Source: Symbiodinium natans (lineage: Eukaryota > Sar > Dinophyceae > Suessiales > Symbiodiniaceae). Taken from it: a DNA stretch of 18,957 nt. The stretch covers positions 323,501 through 342,457 of the forward strand of contig CAJNDS010002609.1 in NCBI GenBank assembly GCA_905221605.1, written 5' to 3'. Made by a program: the position numbers and the translations under genes. Under the pieces are notes generated by a model that saw nothing but the letters and a program-made list of their open reading frames with translations, did no database searches and had not been told where the DNA came from. Positions 9,672 to 18,280 of the stretch are shown here, piece after piece (the first letter of the stretch is position 1; each line of letters opens with the position of its first letter).

Positions 9672-10106
9672 GTGAAATCGCAGCAGAGATGTTGCACAAG
9701 AGGCCACCGATCAGAGCAGCTGCATTTGCACATTTGCATAGCAGAGGTGGCCTTGCATACTGTGGCGCAAGTTTGCAGCAATGGAAGGTTTCAGGACATG
9801 GATCCCAAAATTGATTCAGAGTTTCGCGGATGCCAGTGCTGCCGGCGGCAACGAGAAATCCTTGAAGCGGCGCATTTCCGAGTACTTGCAAGGGTGAAGA
9901 AAGCTAGACACAAAATACCTTGGGACTGTGACCCTGCCAAGCTAGTCTGGAAGCAAAGACCGCAGAAGCTTGATTGTGCAAGGTGCAGAATGTGTGCGCA
10001 TGAGATCATTCGGAGTCGGTTTATAACTGAGGTTCCGTGTGCCAGACAACGACGTGCACTTCAACTCGCGAGAGGCCCCTTCCTTGTCCCGCGTCGCCCT
10101 GCCTGA
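9672..10106 (+). CDS. Basic, Cys-rich ORF or exon, unknown
   Basis: A 144-codon frame ends with TGA at 10104-10106. From about codon 38 the product looks like a real protein: DMDPKIDSEFRGCQCCRRQR, then EILEAAHFRVLARVKKARHK, then DCARCRMCAHEIIRSRF. The two clusters GCQCC and CARCRMC could bind zinc, although no known finger spacing fits. The first 37 codons look less ordered and may be intron or 5' sequence. Whether it is a separate gene or an upstream exon of the four-cysteine module gene is unknown. Confidence 0.38.
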   Translation: MKSQQRCCTRGHRSEQLHLHICIAEVALHTVAQVCSNGRFQDMDPKIDSEFRGCQCCRRQREILEAAHFRVLARVKKARHKIPWDCDPAKLVWKQRPQKLDCARCRMCAHEIIRSRFITEVPCARQRRALQLARGPFLVPRRPA

Positions 10107-10561
10107 CCCAGTGTTAGCTAAGAGCTGGAACAAATTGGAGCAGACAGAGCTGCATGTTTAGTTCATGTTAAGTTGAAGCCCGTCATGTTTGCAATGTATG
10201 CATCTGGGAGCCCCCGCGGCTTCTGCGCACTGAGCACTCACTCGTTTGATGTCACCACTGTAGTGCGCTGTCGAGCAAGAGCGAGGAAGATTCAGAGGAG
10301 CCCTCCTTGCATTTTACATTGATTTTGCATTCCTCTTGAACGCACAGCATGCGCATCCCACAAGCCCAATCCGCCAGGGCTCTGGCAACCGAGATCGCAA
10401 GTCCATTTGCCGAAAGCCACCCGCGGGTGGTGCACAACAGCCGGTGCCATCGCCGCAGTGTCAGTTCAAAGTTTGCAGCTTTTACCCACCCACCCACCCA
10501 CCCATGTAGTCATGCAGTTCTTGACTCACGCACCTTGGAATAAGTAAGGCAATTTGCTGAG
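10107..10561. other. No confident gene; possible upstream exon
   Basis: Plus frame 10349-10543 contains ARALATEIASPFAESHPRVV, and a minus frame (10252-10497) overlaps it. Neither is decisive. A short CCCA repeat lies at about 10487-10504. Exons upstream of the linker at 10562 are expected in this area. Confidence 0.35.
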
Positions 10562-10653
10562 GCCACAGGCGATCTCAATCCTGCGCCGGCGCCACCGTCG
10601 CCTGCTCCAGCCGTGGCTGCAGTCAGCCAGGCAGAGCCTTCAGTGGCCGACAG
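10562..10653 (+). other. Pro/Ala-rich linker exon before module 1
   Basis: The frame has no ATG and is open from 10544. It reads DLNPAPAPPSPAPAVAAVSQ and then AEPSVAD. A donor of type ACAG|GC at 10653/10654 leaves phase 2. Joined to the AG|G acceptor at 11040/11041, it gives an Arg codon and runs straight into SVDGKYIMTET of module 1. The phase match is the main support. The 5' boundary may be 10562 (phase 0) or 10569. Confidence 0.7.
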
Positions 10654-13600
10654 GCGACCTTGAAAGCAATCCGTACTGCATTTTGGTGTAAAGCAATTAG
10701 AAAGACATTTTTGGTGTAAAGCAATTAGACAGACATTAGTTCATGTAAAATGTAGTAGATGAAATATGGCGCTGCATCTCCAAGGTCTGGGGTGCGGCAT
10801 GTAGTAGGCCCCCGGCATCATTTTGTGACGCAGGTCGTTTTCTTGACAAAGCGACTGTATTTGTGATAACTTCTTCGAGACAAGCCCCTCTGCGTGGAGG
10901 CCTCCAAGATGTGCCCGCGACATACGAATGAAATAACAGGGGTAGGACTTACGAATGTTTCAGTAAATAGTGGGGAAGCACCGCGACATAGCGCTAGTTT
11001 GATTCACAGCCTAATAACATATGATGGTGCATGCACGCAGGAGTGTGGATGGAAAGTACATCATGACCGAGACAGAGAGCAATGGTTGCCCTGCGGGACA
11101 CACTACCGTGGGCAAAGAGGACACGCATGTTCTGGTAAGTCGCACAAAGCTCGATGTGCTGCGCCTCGCTTTGCGAATGGCATCGGAGTGAGCCACCTCA
11201 AGTGTGGTTGCTTGTGGACGATTCGTTCACCATGTGCTTTGGATCCTGGAATATTTGCTCCCTCTCCTGTTAGCACCAACCCCTATATCAACTCCACAAG
11301 CGGCCCCAGTGCTCCCAGCATTTGCAGCAGACTACGGATACGTGAGAGTTATCTGCGATTGCCCCAATCTTCAGCACACTTCAGAGAGGCTTAATTGTTT
11401 GTTGCTCCGCGTGGTTAACCAGAAGCTGTTGCCTACGGGCACCTGGGACCGACCTGTGTCGCTGTGTTCTCGGACCTTTCGAAATTTTGATGGGCTTCGG
11501 GTGTGGCACAGTTTGGAGTTTGGAACTGTTTTGGAGGAATGTGCCGTAGCTGCCAAGAGCTTCGACAAGACCTTCCTCGAGGACAATTCTTGTGGTTTCG
11601 CATTCAGAAGCTCTTGGCGAAAGCCTCTTTTTTTACTTAAATCCGCACCCCCCCCTAAGACTCCAAGACTCATCAAGTGCCTCTCAGCTTCCTTATAAAG
11701 TCTTACAAGTCTTTTCGCTCTTCGCATCTCATTTTGAGCAGGAGGCCGGGCCTGCGGAGCTGGATCCGAAGGGCTGCAACTTCCGGGTCCCGGACAACGC
11801 CCCTCCTTCTCCGAAAAAAAGAGAGCTCTAGAGAGAGAGAGCAGACTTCTCTAAAGGCTTATAAGGGATATCCAGCAAGAATGCCCTGTAGTAGGGCAAA
11901 ACATTCTCAGTGTACTTGGGGCTTTTGGACTCAGCTCGTACTTTTTGCATGGTTTTGTTGGCTGTGCTGTTGCAAAGAGTCGCACTTAAAATAGTCAATG
12001 GCATACGATCACTGGGTGTAGCCTGGTCCTTCGCTGGGACGGCATCTGAGGACGTCTATTTCAACACAGAGGCAGAGGGTGCACCCCATGAGTCCCGGAA
12101 GGCGAGCGCAGTGTGCACAGCCTCGTTCGAGCCTGCATGGGATGTATTGGCATTGTGATGCTCCTAATGTCTCACAAACACGGTAGCAATCTGCAAGAAT
12201 CTGTAGCATCTTCCATGCCGCCTTCCGTTCCCCCTTCTTTCCCCTTTCCCCCCCTTTCTGCCTCCATTTATTACAGGTCCTCTGCCGTGCTCCTGGCGTG
12301 GGGCCGCCGACGGCCGAAGGAGCACAAGAGCCATGCAGTAGCCAACGCATTCCAGAAGGCAAAGTTTGCAGATTACGCTGGATTTGTTGCGACGAGTTGA
12401 TTTTGCTGATATGAGTCAAGAAGTGGAAAGCCTCGCTGTGTCGTGGTTGCAGCCTCCAGGAGCGCAGGCTTCCGCAGATGCGGCTTCTGCCCCTGCTGCG
12501 ACTGGAAAGTATGCAGCTGGATTGATAAGTCGAGGGGGAGAAATCTGGGATTTCATGCTGGCGCTGAATGTAGAAAGTGTCCTTCCCGAAGATGCTGGCA
12601 TTCAGCGGTTCTACCTGCATACCAAAGGAAGATTGTAGAGCGAGAGAGAGAGAGAGAGAGAGATACAAAAAGCATTCCTTCGGGGCGGCCGCCTCAGGGG
12701 CTACGTGCAAAGGAAGAAGGAAGAGAGAATACCTAGGGTTGCCTTCCCTCATCCCCCACCTCAAATCTTTCCCGAACAATTTCAAAGCCAATCTCTACTG
12801 AACGTCCCCTTCGTCACTGAAAATGCCCAAGGTGGTGCATAGATACAACAGTGTATGCAAGTCGACTAAACATGCCGTGCACCAACCGAATAGCAACAGT
12901 TAGCTGTGCACAGCCCGAAGCCGTGCCATGTGGCCGGATCGGATCCCGTTCCAGGTAGCCCTTATGCGTGCAGAAGCAGAAGCAGAAGCAGAAGCAGAAG
13001 CAGAAGCAGAAACAGAAGCAGAAGCAGAAGCAGAAGCAGAAGAAGAAGAAGAAGAAGAAGAAGAAGAAGAAGAAGAAGAAGAAGAAGAAAAAGCAGAAGA
13101 AGAAGAAGAATAAGCAGAAGAGAGAATACCCTTGAGGGATGCCTGCAATGGAGAAGTACCCAAGTCGAGCGAATTCGGAGGACTCCCGTCGAGAGCGTGT
13201 AGGGTTTGGGGTCTTTCGGGAACTTTGGAGGGTGTTTGTATTTCGGGGAGGGGGGTTTTAGTGTTGAACAAGGACAAACAGCCTTCTTGCTGAACCGCTG
13301 CTGAACCGGTGGTACGATGCACCGTTGCCGTTAGGAGCCGAAGCATGTCCCGTTCACAAGACTCTGGACCCTGGGCGCGCGCAGGGAGGAGCCCCAAAGA
13401 CCCTCTGAGAAGAAGAAGAAGAAGAAGAAGAAGAAGAAGAAGAAGAAGAAGAAGAAGAAGAAGAAGAAGAACAGGAGAGAGATAGAGAGTCAGAGAGTCA
13501 GAGTCAGAGAGTCAGAGAGTCAGAGAGTCAGAGAGTCAGAGAGTCAGAGAGTCAGAGAGTCAGAGAGTCAGAGTCAGAGAGTCAGAGTCAGAGAGTCAGA

Positions 13601-16499
13601 GTCAGAGAGTCAGAGTCAGAGAGTCAGAGTCAGAGAGAGCCAAACTGAGAACAAAAGAGAGCCATACTCTCGTTCAACCGTCTGACCTACAGTGTACAGC
13701 TTGATTTGGTGCAGTTGGGGAGGTCTTCGGGGGCAGGTTGCTGTGGTTTGGAGTTCATTGCTGGATGTGTGAGGTGTAATCGGCGCCACACATGTTGTGT
13801 AGCGCCGACCGGGGGAAACGATTGCCGTGCATGACATCTGTCTGCGACACAAAGACTGCGCTTGCCGTCAGGTCTTGGCAGATGCTGGCTCTGATGCCTG
13901 TCCGGCTGGCTACGAGAAGATACTGACACCAGAGGCTTGGGGTCCTAAGTGAGCAGGGAAGAGTAGGGGAGAACATTGCTGATCGGATCCTTCCGAAGGA
14001 AGGCCTGCCACCGATAAGTCGTACATCAGCGGCAGCGGCGTTTAGAACGCTCTCCTACGGCTGCCCTCCTATACAGGCTAGGGCTGTTGGGATCACCCAC
14101 AGCCAGGACTGCCAAGCCGGGGCGAACTCCCTGGACAAAGCCTTCCAGGAGGCAGCGTTCGAGGCGGAGTCGGACCCGAAAGGCCGGCTGCAGCCACGTG
14201 CCGTGAGTTAGCAGAGTAGTCTTGAGCTAAACACATGCCTGGTTGACTCATTGACTTGAGCCAACTGCATCACAACTATCCAAAAAAGCATTGGGCACGG
14301 GCCCTTGCTCAACATATCCAGTTTAAGGCTAAAGGAGACACCCCGGTCACAAGTGTAGGCCTCGGTCCGGTTGTCCAGCCATGTCCGGCCGTGAAGCATC
14401 CAGCTTTTGCTAATGGAGTCTGATGCGTGGACTGATTCCGGTGATCCGAAAATGTAAGGGCCCATGCTTCGGCTTCCAACTCGAGTCATGATGCGGAATG
14501 ATACCGAGATGCCTTAAGTTCCGGTTGTGCCCAGCGAAAGTGAGTACTGTAATCGCATTTTGGTTGAACACGGACACAGATTATGCCTCAAGATTGAAAA
14601 GCATGCGTGTGAGTTAGTTCGAAGTGATATGTGCTCGGAGCAAGGGCCCACATCAAGGGGCCACCTTCGTTTCTTCGAAACTCGGTGGCCGCAGCCTCTA
14701 CGAAAGTGGCCATTAAAGAGTGTTGTAGCATAATTAATGGATGACCTTTCGGAGTTGCACAGGAACGTGTGGCAAAGCAAGCAGTCAGATCGAAGAAAAT
14801 TGGGTTGCACGGCGCAGGCTGCAATTACCGCATCACTGACCAAGACATTTACTTCAACCTGCACGAGACAGGCCTGCTGTGGAAGATTGCGGAAGGAGAT
14901 ACACCATGTTTCGAGCCAGTACAAACGCCAACAGCAGGAGCCCCGCACCACAGCCGGCAGCCTGTGTGCCAACAAAGTGCACCTTGGCAGAGCACAGAGT
15001 CACAGAGAGTTACATGCAGACACTGATGCTCCAGAAGCCGAATTTTGTTACGACCATCATCGGTTTAGCATGGCACTTCACCCCATGGTGGAAGTGAGTG
15101 GCCCGCACAGCGTGCACGTAACGACTTCTGCGGAACCTGTAGCTCTTACTTGCCGACTCGACTCGAGCAACTCCCGACAGGCTGTCGATTTTTCTCAAAG
15201 TCTCGCACGAGACATGGTTTCTGGGGGACTTTCCTATTGGGAAAGTTGATTTGTTATTGAAGCCACATGCCACCGTGGGAGCTCATGCCATGCATTCAAA
15301 GCATTGGGCTATGAATTCAAAACACTGTAGGGCTGGGGTGCGTGAGGCGAATGTGTGCTGTGGTTGGGGAGGCAGAGGAGAAACGGCCCTCCAGCGAAGC
15401 TCATAATGCCAGCTTTGTGAGTCTTTGTAAGCAGTCCGATTCGGATCTAGTAACTAGTGCCAATGCCTGTGTTTCAAGGAGGGCGCTGCGCAAAGTCCCG
15501 CAGCGCCCAGCCCCACCAAGCCTGCCGCCGCAGCCGATCAGAAGGACTTTCATGGACTGTGGCAATGGAGCTTGGGGAAATACGTATGGTTTTACTTGAC
15601 ATTTAGAATTTATGATATCAAGGTCTGTTTGGGGCAGCGATGGCTCATTGATTTTTTTTCGGACATGTGGACTGTTTGGGATTGGAGAGTGTCAGAACGC
15701 TATTGCAGCCATCCCTGTTCTTCACGACGTGAGTCCAGATCCTTTACAGCATTGAGCCATGCCAATTCCGTCTGCAAATCTTCTAGAGTAGGCGAGCTGG
15801 GTGAAGATGCAACAGTTACAAAGCCTGTGGTGGCAAGAGGAGTCGGCTGCCTCGGCCAAGCAGCTCGGCACTGCAATGGCAACTCCCAGACACGAATTGA
15901 ATGAAGTAAACAAGCTTAGGTCTTAACTTGGAGCTTAAACCGCCGATGGAGACCTTGATTGAATGTAGCAACCTGCTCAGGTATGTGATGGGCGAAACCG
16001 ACACCAACGATTGCCCACCTGGAAGCAAGCCTCTGGAAGAATCAGCACCTTGGCTCGCATCTTGCTTGGCTCATCTTGGCTCAGCCGACTGGCAGGAAGA
16101 TGTGGTTGCCACACTGAGGCTGAGTGTGAAGCTGCGGCGAGCAGCGTCGGGAAGACCTACATTGGGGAGGGGAACCCCGCTGAGATGGACCCCAAAGGAC
16201 ACCATTCACGTAGGAATACAATGGCCAGAAGGCTGTCAGCGTTCTGAGGCAGTCAGTACTGCAGTAACCCTGGAACCGTCAGTCGCAAGGATGCCAATTC
16301 AGGGTCCCGGACCAGGATGTGTATTGGAACACGCACGACACAGGCTTCTGGCTTGCAACCGTAATTGTTCACTTTGTGTGTGTGTGTGTGTGTGTCTTGA
16401 GGTACATGCGGTGCTGATGCATGGTGACTGTTTGGCATCATCGAAGGTGCTCCACATCCGGCTCGGCAGCCGATTTGCCGTGAAGCAACGACAACTTGA
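10562..16499 (+). CDS. Multi-exon protein with three four-cysteine modules (3' part of gene)
   Basis: Resolved exons: linker 10562-10653; module 1: 11041-11119 (or 11134), 11537-11581, 11742-11798, 12051 to at least 12116; module 2: 13872-13934, 14107-14182, 14818-14871, 14938 to at least 14969; linker around 15480-15545; module 3: 15981-16038, 16119-16197, 16290-16343, 16447-16499. The product repeats a module of about 75 residues with four cysteines: CP.G, then EC..AA, then DPKGC.(F/Y)R, then D.DVY(F/W)N..(E/D)TG.PH with a final (V/I)C. Paired, spaced cysteines suggest disulfides and a secreted or surface protein; this is inference, since no signal peptide was found and the N-terminus is missing. 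From memory, similar cysteine modules are common in predicted dinoflagellate proteins, but I could not check this. The last exon ends ARQPICREATTT and TGA. Junctions use GC or GA donors with AG acceptors, mostly AG|G. The exons joining modules through the linkers, especially between modules 1 and 2 and between 2 and 3, are not fully resolved. Confidence 0.83.
10681..10736. repeat. 28-bp tandem duplication
   Basis: Two head-to-tail copies of a 28-base unit starting ttttggtgtaaagcaattag, at 10681-10708 and 10709-10736, with one mismatch (A or C at unit position 22). They lie in the intron after the first linker exon. Confidence 0.95.
11041..12116 (+). repeat. Four-cysteine module, copy 1 (four exons)
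   Basis: Exon 11041-11119 reads YIMTETESNGCPAGHTTVGK; a GTAAGT site at 11135 is an alternative donor in the same phase. Exon 11537-11581 reads ECAVAAKSFDKTFLE. Exon 11742-11798 reads EAGPAELDPKGCNFRVPDN. The exon from 12051 reads DVYFNTEAEGAPHESRKASA and then VC. Spacing from the second to the third Cys is 24 residues, as in copies 2 and 3; from the third to the fourth it is 28 instead of 26. Copy 1 lacks both phase-1 introns of copies 2 and 3 and has a phase-0 intron between DN and DVY. Confidence 0.82.
12637..12662. repeat. (GA)n microsatellite
   Basis: About 26 bases of GA dinucleotides with one C interruption near 12641. It lies between modules 1 and 2. Confidence 0.95.
12971..13120. repeat. 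(CAGAAG)n passing into (GAA)n
   Basis: A hexamer array of CAGAAG (12971-13040, with one variant unit near 13011) grades into a GAA triplet array (13041-13110). The CAG step is simply lost along the array, which points to slippage within one locus. It would translate as poly-Glu/Ala on one strand and poly-Ser on the other. Both readings are artefacts. Confidence 0.95.
13407..13640. repeat. (GAA)n followed by a GAGTCAGA array
   Basis: A GAA array (13407-13470) is followed after about 15 bases by an array of the 8-base unit GAGTCAGA (about 13485-13640), in which 8-base and 6-base units alternate in the 3' half. It sits in the intron stretch just before module 2. Confidence 0.95.
13872..14969 (+). 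repeat. Four-cysteine module, copy 2 (four exons)
   Basis: Exon 13872-13934 reads VLADAGSDACPAGYEKILTP and then E; its 5' end is uncertain because the frame is open from 13803. Exon 14107-14182 reads DCQAGANSLDKAFQEAAFEA and then ESDPK, ending AAAG|GC. Exon 14818-14871 reads CNYRITDQDIYFNLHET, ending ACAG|GC. Exon 14938 onward reads APHHSRQPVCQQ. Both late introns are phase 1 and each splits a Gly codon, exactly as in copy 3. The 14872-14937 intron is only 66 bases. Reading on past 14182 without splicing loses the third Cys, so the intron is needed. Confidence 0.83.
14970..15980. other. Region between modules 2 and 3, with a Pro-rich linker exon
   Basis: Near 15480-15545 a plus frame reads RKVPQRPAPPSLPPQPIRR. 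It ends with an AG|GA donor in phase 2 at about 15545, which matches the phase-2 AG|G acceptor of module 3 at 15980/15981. Another frame over the same bases is Ala/Pro-rich (AAQSPAAPSPTKPAAAADQ), but its phase does not fit. Between 15000 and 15249 a plus frame contains MALHPMVE followed by a GTGAGT donor; it could be a further exon, but it was not linked. Confidence 0.5.
15981..16499 (+). repeat. Four-cysteine module, copy 3 (four exons, C-terminal)
   Basis: Exon 15981-16038 reads YVMGETDTNDCPPGSKPLE and ends before a GA donor. Exon 16119-16197 reads AECEAAASSVGKTYIGEG and then NPAEMDPK, with an AAAG|GA donor. Exon 16290-16343 reads CQFRVPDQDVYWNTHDT, with an ACAG|GC donor. Exon 16447-16499 reads APHPARQPICREATTT and TGA. 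Introns are 80, 92 and 103 bases. The start (YVMGETDTNDC) aligns with YIMTETESNGC of copy 1. This is the cleanest copy and sets the splice pattern used for the others. Confidence 0.87.
16375..16395. repeat. (TG)n microsatellite inside a 103-base intron
   Basis: About 21 bases of TG dinucleotides inside the last intron (16344-16446) of the module gene, taking up a fifth of it. Confidence 0.95.
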
Positions 16500-16919
16500 A
16501 GCAGACGATTCCTTCTGTTTGTAGAGTCAAGCCATGCTAATGTTTTCCAACCAGCCGCGAAGCCGTCGCACGACATCATTTAGCCTCTCACAGCCTTTCA
16601 ATATGCTTCCTTGAGTTTAACAAGGGCCCTGCGACAGCTTCAAGCTATGGGGAATCCATCCTGTGCCATTCCACAAAGAAAGACTGTGTACAGGCAAGCT
16701 ATCATCAGCACAAAGATTGCATTTTGCATGCCGGCACGATGAGATATCGAAAAGAAAGTTAATTAATTAAGTGAACCAATGGTTCAAGATGTGGTGCGTG
16801 ATGTCAAGGAGGTCAACATAGTTTGACGGTTTGACTGTTCACGGACTAACACTAACAACGTTGATTACCCGTAAAACCACCTAATTAGTGTGGATTTATT
16901 GTGGGGGAAGAATTCAACA
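16500..16919. other. No gene; 3' flank of the module gene
   Basis: The stretch after the TGA is more AT-rich than the gene, including ttaattaattaa near 16759-16770, and has no convincing frame on the plus strand. No canonical polyadenylation signal stands out. Confidence 0.5.
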
Positions 16920-17470
16920 ATGACGACTAACTTGAGGACGACGATCAATGTTTTTGCGAAGCTGTTTGCAAGCCAAGCCGACGAGCGAGAAGATGGCTGC
17001 TGCATGGGAAACTGGCGAAACATGGGAAGCTGCTGAGGAGGAGGCGCGGGAAGAAGATCCGTGCGTGGACCCGAACAGCAAGGACAGCCAGGGCTTTCGT
17101 GGATTGTGCTAGCTTTAGCAGTGTTAGCAAGAAGAGTATCCGTACATATTCTGACAAATGCGTCTAGTATTACGCTAACGTAGACCGCAGACAGCGAAGG
17201 ACCACAGACCATGCAAGCAATCGCCATTTCAGGAGCACTCTCATGACGACGAGGGGAAGAAGGCTGGCGCCTTCTTACTGTCACTGATCTCCAAGAAGGA
17301 CAGTGCGCGGTAGCGCCGGGCATTGGCGAGCCACGTGCCTAGCCAACGGCAAGCGGCGCAATTTCACCGTGCGGCCCAAAGACTTTGCGGAGAAGGAGGT
17401 GGAAAAAGAAGGCCTGGAAGCAGGCGGTGGCCTCGCGCAAGCAGCAGGAGTCATAGGCGCTGAAGGCTGA
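16920..17470 (+). CDS. Candidate small gene with acidic exons, unknown
   Basis: An ATG at 16920 opens MTTNLRTTINVFAKLFASQA followed by DEREDG, a plausible N-terminus. An overlapping frame, open to 17112, gives MAAAWETGETWEAAEEEARE and EDPCVDPNSKDS, strongly acidic. A last segment without ATG, open 17288-17470, reads GKRRNFTVRPKDFAEKEVEK and EGLEAGGGLAQAAGV, ending in TGA. Each looks coding, but they lie in different frames, so introns must separate them; I could not fix those boundaries. A minus-strand frame (16865-17323) covers part of this and could instead be the real one. No family recognised. Confidence 0.35.
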
Positions 17471-17940
17471 GGAGGGGCGTCCTCCTGACGCACAAGTCGC
17501 CGCACTCTGGGCCGCCCCTCGTGTAGCTGGGCGAGTGGTAAATTTCACATAACTCGCATTAGGATCCCGCCTTGCATGGCATTCTGTAGGCAAAATATTC
17601 ATGCGATCACCAGGAAATGCAATCGCACTGGATCCTTCATGTAAGCATTGAGCAGAATGCCGGTGCCAGAAGAATGAAGATGAAAGGAATAGGTCGTACG
17701 GATGGAATAGGGGATTAAGTGGGGTAGGGGGATTCTTATAAGGTTGATTTGATTGGGATGGATTTTTTTAATACACGATTGGGAATGAAATGATTTTATT
17801 ATTTGCATTTATTCTGGACGATATGGAAATATCCCCATAAAAGGCTACGGGCTCGACCCCTATTTTCGCTCTGCGGCCGCCCCGTCGGATGCCCCGCCTC
17901 CTCTTCCGGTCCATTTGGCTGCTTGTGAGGGCCTTGCAGG
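17471..17940. other. No gene seen
   Basis: Sequence turns AT-rich from about 17640 (for example around 17760-17830), then GC-rich briefly near 17870-17910. Minus-strand frames here are short and without motifs. Confidence 0.5.
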
Positions 17941-17949
17941 GGGATCCTG

Positions 17950-18269
17950 AAAATTCCGGGAATTTTAACACTTTTTGTCTAAAAATCCTGGGAATTTTGG
18001 GAATCACCCGGAGCTGAAAATTCCCGGAATTTTAGGAATTGTCCGGATTGAGGTTTGGGCTTGCCGGGTTGGATTTAAGGTTCCAGCGCAACAGTGATGA
18101 CGTGGGTGCCCCTTCACTTTCAAGGAAATCTTCAAGGAAATCTCTTGGTCCAGGGTAGTTCCGATGACGGTCGCCGCCCGCCAGCTGTTCAAGGGGGTTC
18201 GGCTTCTTCACGATCACATATCAGCAACAGCTCTCGAAAAATCCTAGGAATTTAAATTCCGGGAATTTT
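17950..18269. repeat. Cluster of 17-bp near-palindromes
   Basis: Five copies of a near-palindrome of form aaaattccSggaatttt occur at 17950-17966, 17982-17998, 18017-18033, and two overlapping at 18238-18269. The first three are 32-35 bases apart. Between copies 3 and 4 lies a direct 12-base duplication (18120-18131 and 18132-18143). The block differs in composition from the flanks and has no convincing coding frame. Confidence 0.85.
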
Positions 18270-18280
18270 CGGGATCCCCC

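Larger units (their letters stand above)
12117..13871. other. Intron-rich stretch between modules 1 and 2, with a possible Ala-rich linker exon
   Basis: Near 12468-12509 a plus frame reads ASADAASAPAATGK, which resembles the Pro/Ala linkers before modules 1 and 3 and could be the linker to module 2. Its splice sites were not resolved. The rest is intron-like and carries the (GA)n, (CAGAAG)n, (GAA)n and GAGTCAGA tracts listed separately. The minus-strand frames through here are repeat artefacts or run antisense to module 1. Confidence 0.5.

Noticed and set aside
11204-11698. Plus-strand ORF of 164 codons as a stand-alone gene
   Set aside because: Only 11537-11581 of it aligns with the module. 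The rest is intron in the same frame.
12009-12791. Minus-strand ORF of 260 codons, the longest in the window
   Set aside because: It runs antisense to the well-supported last exon of module 1 and through the (GA)n tract, which gives its Leu/Ser string. No recognisable domain.
12900-13397. Minus-strand ORF with long Ser/Ala runs, and plus-strand Glu/Ala and Arg/Ser ORFs
   Set aside because: They are direct translations of the CAGAAG and GAA arrays, which lack stop codons by composition.
14183-14211. Read-through of the module 2 exon to the GTGAGT at 14203
   Set aside because: A good-looking donor, but using it destroys the DPKGC match and the 24-residue spacing. The GC donor at 14183 gives the conserved protein in phase.
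14872-14900. A 27-29 base intron joining the third module 2 exon to DTPCFEP
   Set aside because: Phase fits, but the intron would be too short, and APHHSRQPVC further on aligns with the other copies.
14514-14975. Minus-strand ORF of 153 codons and overlapping plus ORFs at 14527-14733 and 14737-15249
   Set aside because: Most of this lies in the 635-base intron of module 2 or antisense to its third and fourth exons. The plus frame 14737-15249 misreads those exons in another phase.
16865-17602. Minus-strand ORFs of 152, 74 and 87 codons
   Set aside because: They overlap plus-strand segments that look more protein-like and show no motif. Kept only as an alternative in the candidate gene entry.
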